A stretch of 64,000 nucleotides of DNA from Tsukamurella ocularis (GCF_024807615.1 NZ_JANUCJ010000001.1:124001-188000); one strand, 5' to 3'. Shown: positions 9,019 to 17,657, counted from the first letter of the stretch. The notes: generated from the sequence alone by a model not told the origin. Numbers and translations are program-made.

Positions 9019-9628
9019 CTACTCGATCCGCCGAACCAACCGCCACCACTCCAACAGCACGTCGACCTTCCCCAGATCCACCTCAGCGGCTACTCCGTCG
9101 GTCAAGTTCGGGATCGTCGCCACTGGCTTGGAGCCCCACGACGAGCGCACGAGGTCGAGCGCCTGCTTCGCGTCCGTGGTCGAACTGAACCTGATCGCCG
9201 AGACCCGCACCGTCTTCGACGGCGCGGCAGGACGGTCGACCCGCGTCAACGCCACGCCGACCTTCCCCTTCGTGGACGTGTACGAGACCGACTCGTGGAG
9301 AAGGTCCGCGCCGACCATGCTGATCGCCGGCACGGCACCGACGCCGGGGGCTGCTTCAACCAGGGCCGGGTCCGCATCGGAGGGCAGAACCAGTACCTCC
9401 AACATGCGGTTGCCATCAGCGACCCACGCCGAGTTCGGGTCCCCCCCGCCTGGGGCTGTACAAACTCGTCGGGTTGTCCCCCACGTCAAGCCCCGGCGGG
9501 AGGGGCGACGCCGATGATGAGCGCGCTACCGCCGTGGGCCCCGTGGCCTCCCCCGCGATCGCCGTGCCGCACCCGGACAACACGACCACGGCTGCCAGCG
9601 CGAGGCAGGTCATCGTGCGCCGCTTCAT
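9019..9628 (-). pseudogene. Exported lipoprotein gene split by a +1 frameshift in a 7-G run
   Basis: The first part (from the ATG at 9628, with GGAG ribosome site) encodes a lipoprotein signal peptide with lipobox LSGC and continues to about 9441. The rest of the protein is read in another frame down to the stop at 9019. The frames meet at a homopolymer of seven C on the plus strand (9441-9447; G on the coding strand). With six G the reading joins as SPRRGDPNSAWVADG and gives an uninterrupted product of about 200 residues. As given, the first frame ends shortly after the run. It may be a sequencing error, a phase-variable tract or a real pseudogene. The secreted domain is uncharacterised. Confidence 0.75.
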
Positions 9629-9719
9629 CGCCACTCCCTCAGACACTCGTGCAGGTTCGCGCACACCGGTTTCGGTCGCCTTTCGGGATTCTTGCAGAGC
9701 CACCAAACGACGCGTTCAC

Positions 9720-9905
9720 CTACGCCGACCCACCCGCAGCCCGCCGTCGAATCGCCTCGGCGATCCTGGCGTCCTGCTCTGGTGCCGGCGGGGCGCCGCG
9801 GCCCCGGCCGGCCATCGCGAGGGCGTACCAGCCGCGGAGTTGTGTCACGGCGTAGCGAAGAAGGCTCATACCCATTAGACGCACCAGCCCGGCGATCCGT
9901 TCCAT
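9720..9905 (-). CDS. Possible small hypothetical protein, 61 aa
   Basis: A short frame encodes an amphipathic N-terminal helix (LVRLMGMSLLRYAVTQLRGW) and an Ala/Arg-rich tail. No family is recognised. Composition is host-like, and the space between the lipoprotein gene and the decayed toxin region would otherwise be empty. Coding is plausible but unproven; the start could also be one of the internal ATG codons. Confidence 0.35.
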   Translation of the reverse strand: MERIAGLVRLMGMSLLRYAVTQLRGWYALAMAGRGRGAPPAPEQDARIAEAIRRRAAGGSA

Positions 9906-10028
9906 CCACGTCCGTTAGAGGGGACAACAATCTCCGCACACGGGGGCGTCACGGATGCGCCGATGAAGCTTGCGCTCACCGACTACACCAGCATCATCAC
10001 CAACTAGCGGGGCGTCTTTATCACATGA

Positions 10029-10145
10029 CGAGGCCAGCGCTCGTCCACGCGTCGGCCCGGAGCTCCCGATCGTCGCCACGAGATCCTGCCATCCCTTCCT
10101 GGAGTTCGTGGTGGCGAACTGGATCTCGTACTCGACCTTGATTGT
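10029..10145 (-). pseudogene. Remnant of a RelE-like toxin gene
   Basis: The minus strand encodes a segment KVEYEIQFATTNSRKGWQDL that resembles the N-terminus of actinobacterial RelE/HigB-like toxins, which typically begin with a (V/R)FAT....GW.DL pattern. The similarity fades after about 40 codons and no intact toxin frame or start codon follows. It lies next to the DUF433 gene on the opposite strand. I read it as decayed. The resemblance is from memory and needs a search. Confidence 0.35.
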
Positions 10146-10175
10146 CGACCACCGGGACGGCGTGACGCTCGAATC

Positions 10176-10409
10176 ATGTCGTACCTCGGCCGCGTGACCG
10201 CGAACCCGGAGATCTGCCATTGCCAGGCGGTCATTCGCGGCATGCGGTACCCGGTCGCCGACCTGCTCGACCTACTGGCGTCGGGGATGAGCATCAAAGA
10301 GATCGTGAGCGACTACCTCAAACTGGAGCGCGAGGATCTGCTCGCCGCGCTGGAGTTCGCGGCGCAAGCCACCGGACACCGCTACGTGGTCCCCTTCGAC
10401 GCAGATTGA
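10176..10409 (+). CDS. DUF433 domain protein (antitoxin-like)
   Basis: This 77-residue protein fits the DUF433 family: an N-terminal strand with EICHCQAVIRGMRYPV, then LLASGMSIKEIVSDYLKLEREDLLAALEFA, a winged-helix-like core. DUF433 proteins are commonly antitoxins paired with a PIN-like DUF5615 toxin. No such toxin follows here; the next gene is a convergent DedA gene 35 bp away. It therefore looks like an orphan antitoxin or a stand-alone regulator. Confidence 0.75.
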   Translation: MSYLGRVTANPEICHCQAVIRGMRYPVADLLDLLASGMSIKEIVSDYLKLEREDLLAALEFAAQATGHRYVVPFDAD

Positions 10410-10443
10410 CCGGCTCCGAATCAGTGAGGCTCCTTGTAGACGA

Positions 10444-11088
10444 TCAGTGTGTGACGGGCTCCGCCGCGGCGGATTCGGCGGCTTCGCGCTTGCGGGCGCG
10501 GCGGCGGGTGATCACGGTGATCGCGATGGGGATGATGATCGTCAGCGCGGAGCCGATGAACAGCACCTCGAGGTGGTCGCGCAGCAGCGGGATGCCGCCG
10601 AGGAAGTAGCCGAGAAGCACGATGCCGTCGCACCACAGGATCGAGCCGAGCACCGAGAACAGCGTGAACTTGCGGTGGTCCATCTTCGAGAAGCCCGCCA
10701 GCACCGGCACCAGCGTGCGGACGATGCCGATGAACCGCGCGAAGAGCACCGTGAACGGGCCGTACTTGTCGAAGAAGGCGTAGGTCTTGTCGACGGGGCC
10801 CTGCCCGATGAAGTTCATGACCCTGCCGCGCATCACCTTCGGTCCGGCGTACCGGCCGAGGGCGTAGCCGCACTGATCGCCGATGATCGCCGCGATCGGC
10901 AGGAACAGCAGCAGTTGCCACAGCTGCGCGAAGGGCTGGGGCTGCGCCGCGAAGATGCCCGCGGTGAACAGGATCGAATCGCCCGGGAAGATGAAGCCCA
11001 CCAGCAGACCGGTCTCGATGAAGATCAGCAGCACCAAGCCGATGAGGCCCGCGGAGCCGAGGAAGCCGGTGACGTCGAAGGGGTTCAC
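10444..11088 (-). CDS. DedA family membrane protein (VTT domain)
   Basis: This 214-residue integral membrane protein has the DedA/VTT signature: GFIFPGDSILFTAG near the N-terminus, then GDQCGYALGRYAG, FARFIGIVRTLVPVLAG and a C-terminal pair of hydrophobic helices. DedA proteins act in membrane homeostasis, and family members flip polyprenyl- or phospholipids. The GTG start at 11088 has a near-consensus -10 (TACTCG) six bases upstream rather than a good ribosome site. The tail is basic and Ala-rich, which is usual. Confidence 0.9.
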   Translation of the reverse strand: MNPFDVTGFLGSAGLIGLVLLIFIETGLLVGFIFPGDSILFTAGIFAAQPQPFAQLWQLLLFLPIAAIIGDQCGYALGRYAGPKVMRGRVMNFIGQGPVDKTYAFFDKYGPFTVLFARFIGIVRTLVPVLAGFSKMDHRKFTLFSVLGSILWCDGIVLLGYFLGGIPLLRDHLEVLFIGSALTIIIPIAITVITRRRARKREAAESAAAEPVTH

Positions 11089-11156
11089 ATCACCCGAGTA
11101 TCCACGCGGTGGGCGTCGCGATCATGAACTGCGGGCGAACGGCGGCTCAAGCTCCG

Positions 11157-11984
11157 TCAGTCGCCGCAGCAGCCGCCGGAGGGGCCGTCGACCTCGCGCT
11201 TCTCGCGGGTGATCAGGTTGCGCTCGGCGAGCTCGTCGTCGGCGGGGTAGTCGACGCGCACCAGCGTGAGCCCGCAGGCGGCGGCCACGTTGATGGCGCT
11301 GGAACGCTCGCGCTCGTCGAGGAGCCCGGCGACCCAGTCGGCGGACCGTCGGCCCTCCCCGACTGCGGCGACCGCCCCGACAAGGGAGCGCACCATCGAC
11401 CAGCAGAAGGCGTCGGCGGAGACCTCCGCGGTGAACACCCCGTCGGCGTCGCGGCGCCAGGCGAAGCGCTGCAGCTCGCGGACCGTCGTGGCGCCCTCGC
11501 GGCGGCGGCAGAAGGCGGCGAAGTCGTGCAGGCCGAGCAGCCGGTCGCTCGCCTCCTGCATCCGGTCCAGGTCGACGGGCCGGCGCCACGGCGCGGTGTC
11601 GCGGGCGCGCAGCGGGTTCGCGCCGAACAGGGCGTCGGTGAGGCGGTACTCGTAGTGGCGGCGCAGCGCGGAGAAGCGGGCGTCGAACTCCGGCGGGGCG
11701 ACGCGGATCGCGGTCACCCGGACGTCCTGCGGCAGCATCCGCGCCAGGCGGCGCACCAGGCCGTCGGGCAGCACCTCAGGGTCCGGCAGGTCGAAATGCG
11801 CGACCTGGCCCGTCGCGTGCACGCCCGCGTCGGTGCGGCCGGCGACGGTGAGCTGCACCTCCGCGCGCAGGATCGTGCGAAGAGCCTCCTCCAGCACGCC
11901 GCACACCGTGCGGCGCTCGGGCTGGCGGGCCCAGCCGCTGAAGTCGGTGCCGTCGTAGGCGATGTCGAGGCGGTAACGAGTCAT
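11157..11984 (-). CDS. truA: tRNA pseudouridine(38-40) synthase TruA
   Basis: TruA converts uridines 38-40 of the tRNA anticodon arm to pseudouridine. The catalytic Asp is D52 in [12 protein letters not shown], and [12 protein letters not shown] plus [15 protein letters not shown] are further family motifs. The length of 275 residues is normal. As in mycobacteria it lies downstream of rplQ on the same strand, but here about 1 kb of other sequence and a strong terminator separate them, so it is probably transcribed on its own. A TAGAGT hexamer lies 11 bases before the ATG. Confidence 0.95.
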   Translation of the reverse strand: MTRYRLDIAYDGTDFSGWARQPERRTVCGVLEEALRTILRAEVQLTVAGRTDAGVHATGQVAHFDLPDPEVLPDGLVRRLARMLPQDVRVTAIRVAPPEFDARFSALRRHYEYRLTDALFGANPLRARDTAPWRRPVDLDRMQEASDRLLGLHDFAAFCRRREGATTVRELQRFAWRRDADGVFTAEVSADAFCWSMVRSLVGAVAAVGEGRRSADWVAGLLDERERSSAINVAAACGLTLVRVDYPADDELAERNLITREKREVDGPSGGCCGD

Positions 11985-11998
11985 GTCGCCGTCAGACT

Positions 11999-12095
11999 CT
12001 ACCGGTGCGAGCCCGGCGCCAGGCCCGCCGCTAGGCCGTCCAGGTAGCGCGTGAGCGCGGTGTCGAGCAGCACGTCGGCGTTGTACGGGTAGCTC
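11999..12095 (-). pseudogene. Possible C-terminal remnant of a TetR-type regulator
   Basis: The minus strand encodes a tail with [20 protein letters not shown] and a stop, resembling the last helices of TetR regulators. No N-terminal HTH is present; upstream the strand runs into the tail of an opposite-strand monooxygenase. The assignment is tentative. Confidence 0.25.
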
Positions 12096-12098
12096 GTG

Positions 12099-12368
12099 TG
12101 CAGCGCGTACGTCCTCGCCGGCGAGCTGGGTCGCGCCGACGGCGACGTCCCCCGCGCGCCCGCCAGGTACGACGCCGTGATGCGGCCGTTCGTGAAGAAG
12201 GCGCAGGGGCTGCCGCCGGGCCGCCCCGCGGGGTCCGCGCCGAGGGGCCGGATCGGCGTCGCGCTCGGCGACCTCACGTACCGGACGGCGATGACGTGGC
12301 CGATGCGGCTGATCTGGGCGGCGCCGTTCGCGAAGGCCGACGGCATCGACCTGCCCGTCTACGCCTGA
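12099..12368 (+). pseudogene. C-terminal fragment of an FAD-dependent monooxygenase
   Basis: The frame encodes [30 protein letters not shown] and a short tail, which match the C-terminal end of TetX/PHBH-like FAD monooxygenases (the segment after the GD....P motif). The Rossmann N-terminus and the FAD motifs are missing, and an in-frame TAG lies at 12090. It is therefore a truncated relic rather than a working gene. Confidence 0.55.
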
Positions 12369-12452
12369 TGCGGCTCACGATGTCGTTTTCCGCGGCGGTA
12401 CGCATGCACCAGCGCACGTCCGCATGCGCGGAAGTCGACATCCTGAGCGGCG

Positions 12453-12458
12453 TAGCGT
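12453..12458 (+). promoter_or_regulatory. -10 box (TAGCGT) for leaderless SRPBCC gene
   Basis: TAGCGT lies seven bases before the ATG at 12466, and no Shine-Dalgarno is present, as expected for a leaderless mRNA. Confidence 0.5.
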
Positions 12459-12465
12459 CGGGCCC

Positions 12466-12924
12466 ATGACCGATACCGCGCAGACCGTCACCGTGTTCGC
12501 CGATGTCCCGCCGGCCGTGCTGTTCGCGGCGCTGGCCCGGCCCGCGGTGCACGCGGCGGCCGACGGCTCCGGGATGCTGCGCGGCGTCTCCGACGACGGC
12601 CCCGAGACGATCACCGGCGTCGGCCAGATCTTCGGCATGGAGATGACCGACGAGCAGGGGAGGCCGTACTCGGTCGACAATCACGTCACGGCCTTCGAGG
12701 AGGATCGGCGGATCGCGTGGCTGCCCGACGGGCGCGGGAAGCCGCCCGTCGGCGTCGAGTGGTCGTGGGAGTTCACCCCGGATGGCGAGGGTTCGTTGAT
12801 CGCCGTCACCTGCGACTGGTCGCGGGTGACGAACGCGGCCTACCTTGCGCAGTTCACCCTGCCGCGGGTCTCGGCGGACAAGGTGCGCGCCACCGTCGAC
12901 ACCGTGATCGCGCTCCTCGGCTGA
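12466..12924 (+). CDS. SRPBCC family protein (polyketide cyclase/START-like fold)
   Basis: The 152-residue product has the pattern of a small SRPBCC ligand-binding protein: an N-terminal strand TVTVFADVPPAVLFAAL, a central V-[DN]-N-x-V-T-A-F-E strand, W-S-W-E-F-T, and a long C-terminal helix. Such proteins bind lipids or aromatic ligands or act as cyclases. The start at 12466 is set by the ATG seven bases after a TAGCGT box. It is convergent with rplQ and separated from it by a hairpin. The substrate is unknown. Confidence 0.7.
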   Translation: MTDTAQTVTVFADVPPAVLFAALARPAVHAAADGSGMLRGVSDDGPETITGVGQIFGMEMTDEQGRPYSVDNHVTAFEEDRRIAWLPDGRGKPPVGVEWSWEFTPDGEGSLIAVTCDWSRVTNAAYLAQFTLPRVSADKVRATVDTVIALLG

Positions 12925-13002
12925 AAGATCTCCGTCTCCACCCCGATCTCGCGGGCGAAACACGCCGCACAGCGCGTTACGGCGGTGATCTTGAAACGAC
13001 GA

Positions 13003-13033
13003 AGCCCGCCACCTGCGGTGCAGGTGGCGGGCT
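13003..13033 (-). terminator. Strong bidirectional hairpin terminator after rplQ
   Basis: A perfect 13-bp stem (AGCCCGCCACCTG / CAGGTGGCGGGCT) closes a 5-base loop, 16 bp past the rplQ stop. It can end the rpmJ-rplQ operon and also the convergent SRPBCC gene. Confidence 0.85.
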
Positions 13034-13048
13034 AGCGTGCGTGGGTGA

Positions 13049-13744
13049 CTACTCCGAGTCGGAGGCGTCCTCCTGCTGCGACTTCGGCAGCGAGTAGCCC
13101 GCGGCCTCGGCCGAAGCGTCGTCGGCGAACCAGATCTCGGCGACCGTCGACTCGAAGAAGCGGGTACCGGGACGGTGGTACAGCTTCGAGTCGGCGTTGC
13201 CCTTGATCGGGAAGCCCTCGGGAGCCTCGTCGGCGTCCTCGAGCGGCGCGTGCGCGCCGGCGGGGAGGTCCGAGCCCTCGGCCGGAGCCTCGGTCTCGGC
13301 GATCTCCGCAGCCTCGACGGCGGCGGACTTGGCAGCGGCCTGCGAGGCGGCGACGCGGGTGGCACGCGCCCCCTCGGTGGCGGCGAGCTGCTCGGTCACG
13401 ATCTCGATGACCGCCATCGGGGCGTTGTCGCCCTTCCGGTTCTCGGTCTTGATGATCCGGGTGTAGCCGCCCTGACGGTCGGCGACGGCCGGAGCGATCT
13501 CCGCGAACAGCACGTGCACGACGTCCTTGTTGCGGATCTCCTTCATGACCTCGCGGCGGTTGGCCAGCTTGCCGTGCTTGGCATGGCTGATCAGCTTCTC
13601 CGCGTAGGGACGCAGGCGCTTGGCCTTCGCCTCCGTGGTCTCGATACGGCCGTGCTCGAAGAGCGCGGTCGCGAGGTTCGCCAGAATGTGCTTCTGGTGC
13701 GAGGCCGAGCCGCCCATCCGGGCGCCCTTAGTGGGCCTAGGCAT
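13049..13744 (-). CDS. rplQ: 50S ribosomal protein L17 with sunset-domain-like C-terminus
   Basis: L17 binds 23S rRNA around the exit tunnel. Residues 1-120 are the canonical domain ([13 protein letters not shown], then [20 protein letters not shown]). The protein is 231 residues, well over the ~120 of E. coli. The extra part is an Ala/Glu-rich linker (about 125-175) and a compact segment with [20 protein letters not shown] and [16 protein letters not shown], the pattern of the small sunset domain seen on other actinobacterial proteins. It ends the rpoA operon 34 bp after rpoA. An AGGAGA ribosome site precedes the ATG. Confidence 0.97.
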   Translation of the reverse strand: MPRPTKGARMGGSASHQKHILANLATALFEHGRIETTEAKAKRLRPYAEKLISHAKHGKLANRREVMKEIRNKDVVHVLFAEIAPAVADRQGGYTRIIKTENRKGDNAPMAVIEIVTEQLAATEGARATRVAASQAAAKSAAVEAAEIAETEAPAEGSDLPAGAHAPLEDADEAPEGFPIKGNADSKLYHRPGTRFFESTVAEIWFADDASAEAAGYSLPKSQQEDASDSE

Positions 13745-13778
13745 TGTTTCTCCTGTGGGTGGTTAAGAGCTGTTCAGC

Positions 13779-14837
13779 TCAGAGCTGCTCGGTCTCGGCG
13801 TAATCCTGGTCGCCATCGGCGTCGCCCGAGAACGACGGCTCGTCGCTCCAGGTACCGGTGGCCGGGTCGTACCCGTCGACCTGCGACGGATCGAACGACG
13901 CGGGGCTGTCCTTGAGGGCCAGACCCAGCGCGTGCAGCTTGACCTTGACCTCGTCGATCGACTTCTGACCGAAGTTGCGGATGTCGAGAAGATCGGACTC
14001 GGTGCGGGCCACGAGCTCGCCCACGGTGTGCACACCCTCGCGCTTGAGGCAGTTGTACGAGCGCACCGTCAGGTCGAGATCCTCGATCGGCAGCGAGAAC
14101 GCCGCGATGTGGTCGGCCTCGGCCGGCGACGGGCCGATCTCGATGCCCTCGGCCTCGACGTTGAGCTCCCGGGCGAGCCCGAACAGCTCGACCAGGGTCT
14201 TGCCCGCCGACGCCAGCGCGTCCCGCGCGGTCATCGAGTTCTTGGTCTCGACGTCCAGGATCAGACGATCGAAGTCGGTGCGCTGCTCGACACGGGTGGC
14301 CTCGACCTTGTACGTCACCTTCAGCACGGGCGAGTAGATCGAGTCGACCGGGATGCGGCCGATCTCGGCGCCCGACGCCTTGTTCTGCACGGCCGGCACG
14401 TAGCCACGGCCCCGCTCGACGACGAGCTCGATCTCGAGCTTGCCCTTGTCGTTCAGGGTGGCGATGTGCAGGTCGGGGTTGTGGACGGTGACCGACGCCG
14501 GGGGGACGATGTCGCCCGCGGTGACGGCGCCCGGGCCCTGCTTGCGCACGTACATGGTGACCGGCTCGTCGTCCTCCGACGAGACGACCAGGCCCTTGAG
14601 GTTCAGGATGACGTCGGTGACGTCCTCCTTCACACCGGGGACCGTGGTGAACTCGTGCAGCACGCCGTCGATGCGGATGCTGGTCACGGCCGCGCCCGGG
14701 ATGGACGACAGCAGCGTGCGGCGGAGCGAGTTGCCCAGCGTGTAGCCGAAGCCCGGCTCCAGCGGCTCGATGATGAACTTCGAGCGCGCCTCGGAGATGA
14801 CCTCTTCGCTGAGGGTGGGTCGCTGCGAGATGAGCAT
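13779..14837 (-). CDS. rpoA: RNA polymerase alpha subunit
   Basis: RpoA is 352 residues and dimerises to nucleate RNA polymerase assembly. The N-terminal domain has the family stretch [20 protein letters not shown] (about 27-46). The C-terminal domain, which contacts promoter UP elements and regulators, contains [20 protein letters not shown] and the R-N-F-G-Q-K-S helix. The end is acidic ([12 protein letters not shown]). It lies between rpsD and rplQ as in other actinobacteria. A strong hairpin lies in the 85-bp gap upstream. Confidence 0.98.
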   Translation of the reverse strand: MLISQRPTLSEEVISEARSKFIIEPLEPGFGYTLGNSLRRTLLSSIPGAAVTSIRIDGVLHEFTTVPGVKEDVTDVILNLKGLVVSSEDDEPVTMYVRKQGPGAVTAGDIVPPASVTVHNPDLHIATLNDKGKLEIELVVERGRGYVPAVQNKASGAEIGRIPVDSIYSPVLKVTYKVEATRVEQRTDFDRLILDVETKNSMTARDALASAGKTLVELFGLARELNVEAEGIEIGPSPAEADHIAAFSLPIEDLDLTVRSYNCLKREGVHTVGELVARTESDLLDIRNFGQKSIDEVKVKLHALGLALKDSPASFDPSQVDGYDPATGTWSDEPSFSGDADGDQDYAETEQL

Positions 14838-14884
14838 TGAGTATTTCCTTCTCTCTGGGCGTCCGCTATTTGACGCCCGTAGGA

Positions 14885-14913
14885 GGTCGCCGGCGGCGAA
14901 TCCGCCGGCGACC
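14885..14913 (-). promoter_or_regulatory. Intra-operon hairpin between rpsD and rpoA
   Basis: GGTCGCCGGCGG and CCGCCGGCGACC form a perfect 12-bp stem around a 5-base loop. There is no T-run on either side. Its position inside the operon suggests an attenuator, a pause or an RNA-processing site that tunes rpoA relative to the ribosomal genes. Confidence 0.6.
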
Positions 14914-14922
14914 CTGCACTAC

Positions 14923-15528
14923 TTACTTCGAGTAGTACTCGACGATGAGCTGCTCCTGGAAGGGCACGACGATCTGCTCACGCTCGGGCACGCGGTGCAC
15001 GAGGATGCGCAGGGACGACGGAACCACCTGGAGCCACGCCGGAGCGGTGCGCTCGCCGAGCGTCTCACGCGCGATCTGGAACGGCGTGGTGCCGAGCGAC
15101 TTCGGGCGGACGTCGATGATGTCGTACTGCGAGACGCGGTACGAGGGAACGTCGACGCGGACGCCGTTCACCGTGAAGTGACCGTGGGTCACCAGCTGGC
15201 GGGCCTGACGACGCGTACGCGTCAGACCGGCGCGGTAGACGACGTTGTCGAGGCGGGTCTCGAGGATCTGCAGCAGGGCGTCACCGGTCTTGCCGGTGGC
15301 GGCCTTGGCCTCCTTGTAGTAGCGCGAGAACTGCTTCTCCATCACGCCGTACATGAAGCGGGCCTTCTGCTTCTCCTTGAGCTGCAGCAGGTACTCGGAC
15401 TCCTTGATCCGCGCACGGCCGTGCTGGCCGGGCGGGTAAGGACGACGCTCGAACGCCTCGGAACCGCCGACGAGGTCGACGCCCAGACGACGGGACTTAC
15501 GGGTGACAGGGCCGGTATAACGAGCCAT
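14923..15528 (-). CDS. rpsD: 30S ribosomal protein S4
   Basis: S4 nucleates 30S assembly on the 16S 5' domain. The 201-residue protein starts MARYTGPVTRKSRRLGVDLV and has the S4 RNA-binding domain RLDNVVYRAGLTRTRRQARQ followed by LVTHGHFTVNG. The N-terminal zinc cysteines seen in some S4 forms are absent. It lies between rpsK and rpoA, 21 bp after rpsK. Confidence 0.97.
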   Translation of the reverse strand: MARYTGPVTRKSRRLGVDLVGGSEAFERRPYPPGQHGRARIKESEYLLQLKEKQKARFMYGVMEKQFSRYYKEAKAATGKTGDALLQILETRLDNVVYRAGLTRTRRQARQLVTHGHFTVNGVRVDVPSYRVSQYDIIDVRPKSLGTTPFQIARETLGERTAPAWLQVVPSSLRILVHRVPEREQIVVPFQEQLIVEYYSK

Positions 15529-15549
15529 GGTTTCTCTCTCCTACCTTCC

Positions 15550-15960
15550 CTAGACCCGACGCCGCTTGGGCGGACGGCAGCCGTTGTGCGGCTGCGGCGT
15601 CACGTCGGAAATGGTGCCCACCTCGAGGCCGGCGGCCTGCAGCGAGCGGATTGCGGTCTCGCGGCCCGAACCCGGGCCCTTGACGAAGACGTCGACCTTC
15701 TTGACGCCGTTCTCCTGCGCCTTGCGGGCAGCGTTCTCGGCGGCGAGCTGCGCGGCGAACGGGGTGCTCTTGCGCGAGCCCTTGAAGCCGACGTGGCCCG
15801 AGGAGGCCCAGCTGATCACGTTGCCACTGGGGTCCGTGATCGAGACGATCGTGTTGTTGAACGTGCTCTTGATGTGAGCGTGGCCGTGCGGGACGTTCTT
15901 CTTTTCGCGACGACGCGAAACGCCCTTCTTCGCGCCCGTGGCGCGCGACTTCGGAGGCAT
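15550..15960 (-). CDS. rpsK: 30S ribosomal protein S11
   Basis: S11 sits on the 30S platform near the mRNA exit. The 136-residue product begins [20 protein letters not shown] and has [19 protein letters not shown] and [16 protein letters not shown]. The frame is open upstream, but the ATG at 15960 overlaps the rpsM stop by one base (TAATG), which fixes the start and implies translational coupling. Confidence 0.97.
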   Translation of the reverse strand: MPPKSRATGAKKGVSRRREKKNVPHGHAHIKSTFNNTIVSITDPSGNVISWASSGHVGFKGSRKSTPFAAQLAAENAARKAQENGVKKVDVFVKGPGSGRETAIRSLQAAGLEVGTISDVTPQPHNGCRPPKRRRV

Positions 15961-16331
15961 TACTTCTTCTTTCCGGCGATGGTCTTCTTCGGACCCTTGC
16001 GGGTGCGAGCGTTGGTCTTGGTGCGCTGGCCACGCACGGGCAGGCCACGACGGTGGCGGATGCCCTGGTAGCACTGGATCTCGATCTTGCGACGAATGTC
16101 GGCCTGCACCTCACGGCGCAGGTCGCCCTCGACCTTGTAATCCGTGCCCTCGATGAAGTCACGGAGCTTGGTCAGGTCCTCGTCGCTGAGGTCCTTGCTG
16201 CGCAGATCCGGGCTCACACCGGTCTCGGTGAGAATCTCAGTCGCGCGGGTACGGCCGATGCCGTAGATGTAGGTCAGTGCGATCTCCATGCGCTTCTCGC
16301 GCGGGAGGTCGACACCCATAAGACGTGCCAT
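15960..16331 (-). CDS. rpsM: 30S ribosomal protein S13
   Basis: S13 contacts P-site tRNA and the 50S subunit in the 30S head. The 123-residue protein starts [20 protein letters not shown] and has the helix-two-turns-helix with [12 protein letters not shown] and the C-terminal [14 protein letters not shown] tail. The ATG at 16331 matches the family start; the longer upstream frame does not. It is separated from rpmJ by 183 bp, more than is usual for this pair. Confidence 0.97.
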   Translation of the reverse strand: MARLMGVDLPREKRMEIALTYIYGIGRTRATEILTETGVSPDLRSKDLSDEDLTKLRDFIEGTDYKVEGDLRREVQADIRRKIEIQCYQGIRHRRGLPVRGQRTKTNARTRKGPKKTIAGKKK

Positions 16332-16514
16332 TCTTGGCGGTTTCCTTCTTCGTAGTCGGAGGTCTGCTCCCCGTCCGTCCTCGGTGGTTCCGGCGCTTTC
16401 ACGCCGGCCGAGGCCCCGGCCTCCGAGCCGGGGGTGCACAGGGGCTCGTCTGCCCCTGCTGGTGCGGAGAGGTCATCGTGTGTTCAAGCGGCGAACCGCT
16501 CGAAGCGCACTGAT

Positions 16515-16628
16515 CTAGCCCTGACGCTGCTTGTGGCGCAGGTTGTCGCAGATCACCATGACCCGACCGTTACGGCGGATCACCTTGCACTTCTCGCAGA
16601 TCGGCTTGACGCTGGGGTTGACCTTCAC
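16515..16628 (-). CDS. rpmJ: 50S ribosomal protein L36 (zinc-binding C+ form)
   Basis: This 37-residue gene is read from a [23 protein letters not shown], ending [10 protein letters not shown]. It keeps the C-x2-C-x12-C-x4-H zinc site, so it is the zinc-dependent form. It is the first gene of the rpmJ-rpsM-rpsK-rpsD-rpoA-rplQ operon. In most relatives infA lies just upstream; here a divergent protease gene separates them. Confidence 0.93.
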   Translation of the reverse strand: MKVNPSVKPICEKCKVIRRNGRVMVICDNLRHKQRQG

Positions 16629-16731
16629 GTCAGTCCTATCCAGTTGTTCTCAGTGTTTTTCCGCACCGCCACCGTTAGCCGGAGGGGTGCCACGGCACGC
16701 ACGACGAAGCCGCGCACGCACGCGATGATCC

Positions 16732-16760
16732 AGTGTACGCTTCGCGCCCGTCGGCCCCAA
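16732..16760 (-). promoter_or_regulatory. Promoter of the rpmJ-rplQ (alpha) operon
   Basis: TTGGGG (16755-16760) and TACACT (16732-16737) on the minus strand are separated by exactly 17 bp. This gives a leader of about 100 bases before rpmJ and explains how the operon is expressed despite its separation from infA. Confidence 0.65.
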
Positions 16761-16889
16761 ATCAGCCGCGGACGGCGTGCGAGCACCGCGCACGAGGAAG
16801 CTCTCATGCTAGCCTCAGGAACAACCGGCGATGCACTATTCGCCACTCTTCATTCCCCTGATCCGATCCTCGATCGAAAAGGACCCGCG

Positions 16890-17615
16890 ATGCGTCTGTC
16901 CCCCTCCCGCCGCCTGAGCGTCGCCGCCACCGCCGCTGTCGGCGTCGCGGCGTCCTTGCTGGTCTCGGCGGCCCCCGCGACGGCCGCACCGCGCGTCGTC
17001 GTCGGCCCCGGCTCCGAGATCGACATCGTGCAGAAGGAGACGGCGGAGGGCATCGATGTCAGCGTCTGCACCCTCGGCGTCCTCGCCCTCACGCCCGACG
17101 GCCGCCGCGTAGGAGTCACCGCCGGCCACTGCGGCCGCCCGGGCCAGACCGTCGCCGTGCCGGTGCCGGGCCAGGACCGCACCATCGCCTCGGTCGGGAA
17201 GATCGAAAAATCCTCGAATCCGAAGATCACCGCGGACGGCCGCACCGCGGACCCGAATCAGCCGGACTGGGGCACCATCGCCTTTTCGGCCGGCGTGCCA
17301 CTGGTGAATGCGCAGGGGAAGGTCCGCCCGACCAAGGTCGGTCGCGCCGCCGTCGGTGACCAGGTGTGTCGACAGGGCCGTACGACCGGTTGGCAGTGCG
17401 GCAAGGTCGCCGACGTGGCCGGCAACCGCGTTCTGGTGACGATGAAGGGCGATCACGGCGACAGCGGCGGTCCACTGGTCCGCCTTTCCGACGGTGCCGC
17501 ACTCGGCATCACCTCCGGCGGCCTGGACCTGAGCCGCGAGTCGGGCACCCAGTCCGAGTTCTTCGACCTCGGCTTCGTCCTCGCTCAGGCCGGCGGCCTA
17601 CGCCTCGCGGTCTAG
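16890..17615 (+). CDS. Secreted chymotrypsin-like (S1) serine protease
   Basis: The product is 241 residues with a Sec signal peptide (MRLSPSRRLSVAATAAVGVA, cleavage near ATA-AP). The triad fits H80 in TAGHCG, D126 in QPDWGT and S192 in GDHGDSGGP, so it is probably active. Four Cys residues (two short pairs) could form disulfides. I chose the ATG at 16890, after an AAAAGGA ribosome site and at the start of the signal peptide. It sits on the opposite strand between infA and rpmJ and has a paralogue at 50059-50766. Substrates are unknown. Confidence 0.85.
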   Translation: MRLSPSRRLSVAATAAVGVAASLLVSAAPATAAPRVVVGPGSEIDIVQKETAEGIDVSVCTLGVLALTPDGRRVGVTAGHCGRPGQTVAVPVPGQDRTIASVGKIEKSSNPKITADGRTADPNQPDWGTIAFSAGVPLVNAQGKVRPTKVGRAAVGDQVCRQGRTTGWQCGKVADVAGNRVLVTMKGDHGDSGGPLVRLSDGAALGITSGGLDLSRESGTQSEFFDLGFVLAQAGGLRLAV

Positions 17616-17631
17616 TACCCCGAAGACGAAG

Positions 17632-17657
17632 AAGGCCCACCCCGCGGGGTGGGCCTT
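17632..17657. terminator. Bidirectional terminator between protease gene and infA
   Basis: AAGGCCCACCCC and GGGGTGGGCCTT form a near-perfect palindromic hairpin followed by T-rich sequence on the plus side and preceded by A-rich sequence. It can serve both convergent genes. Confidence 0.85.
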
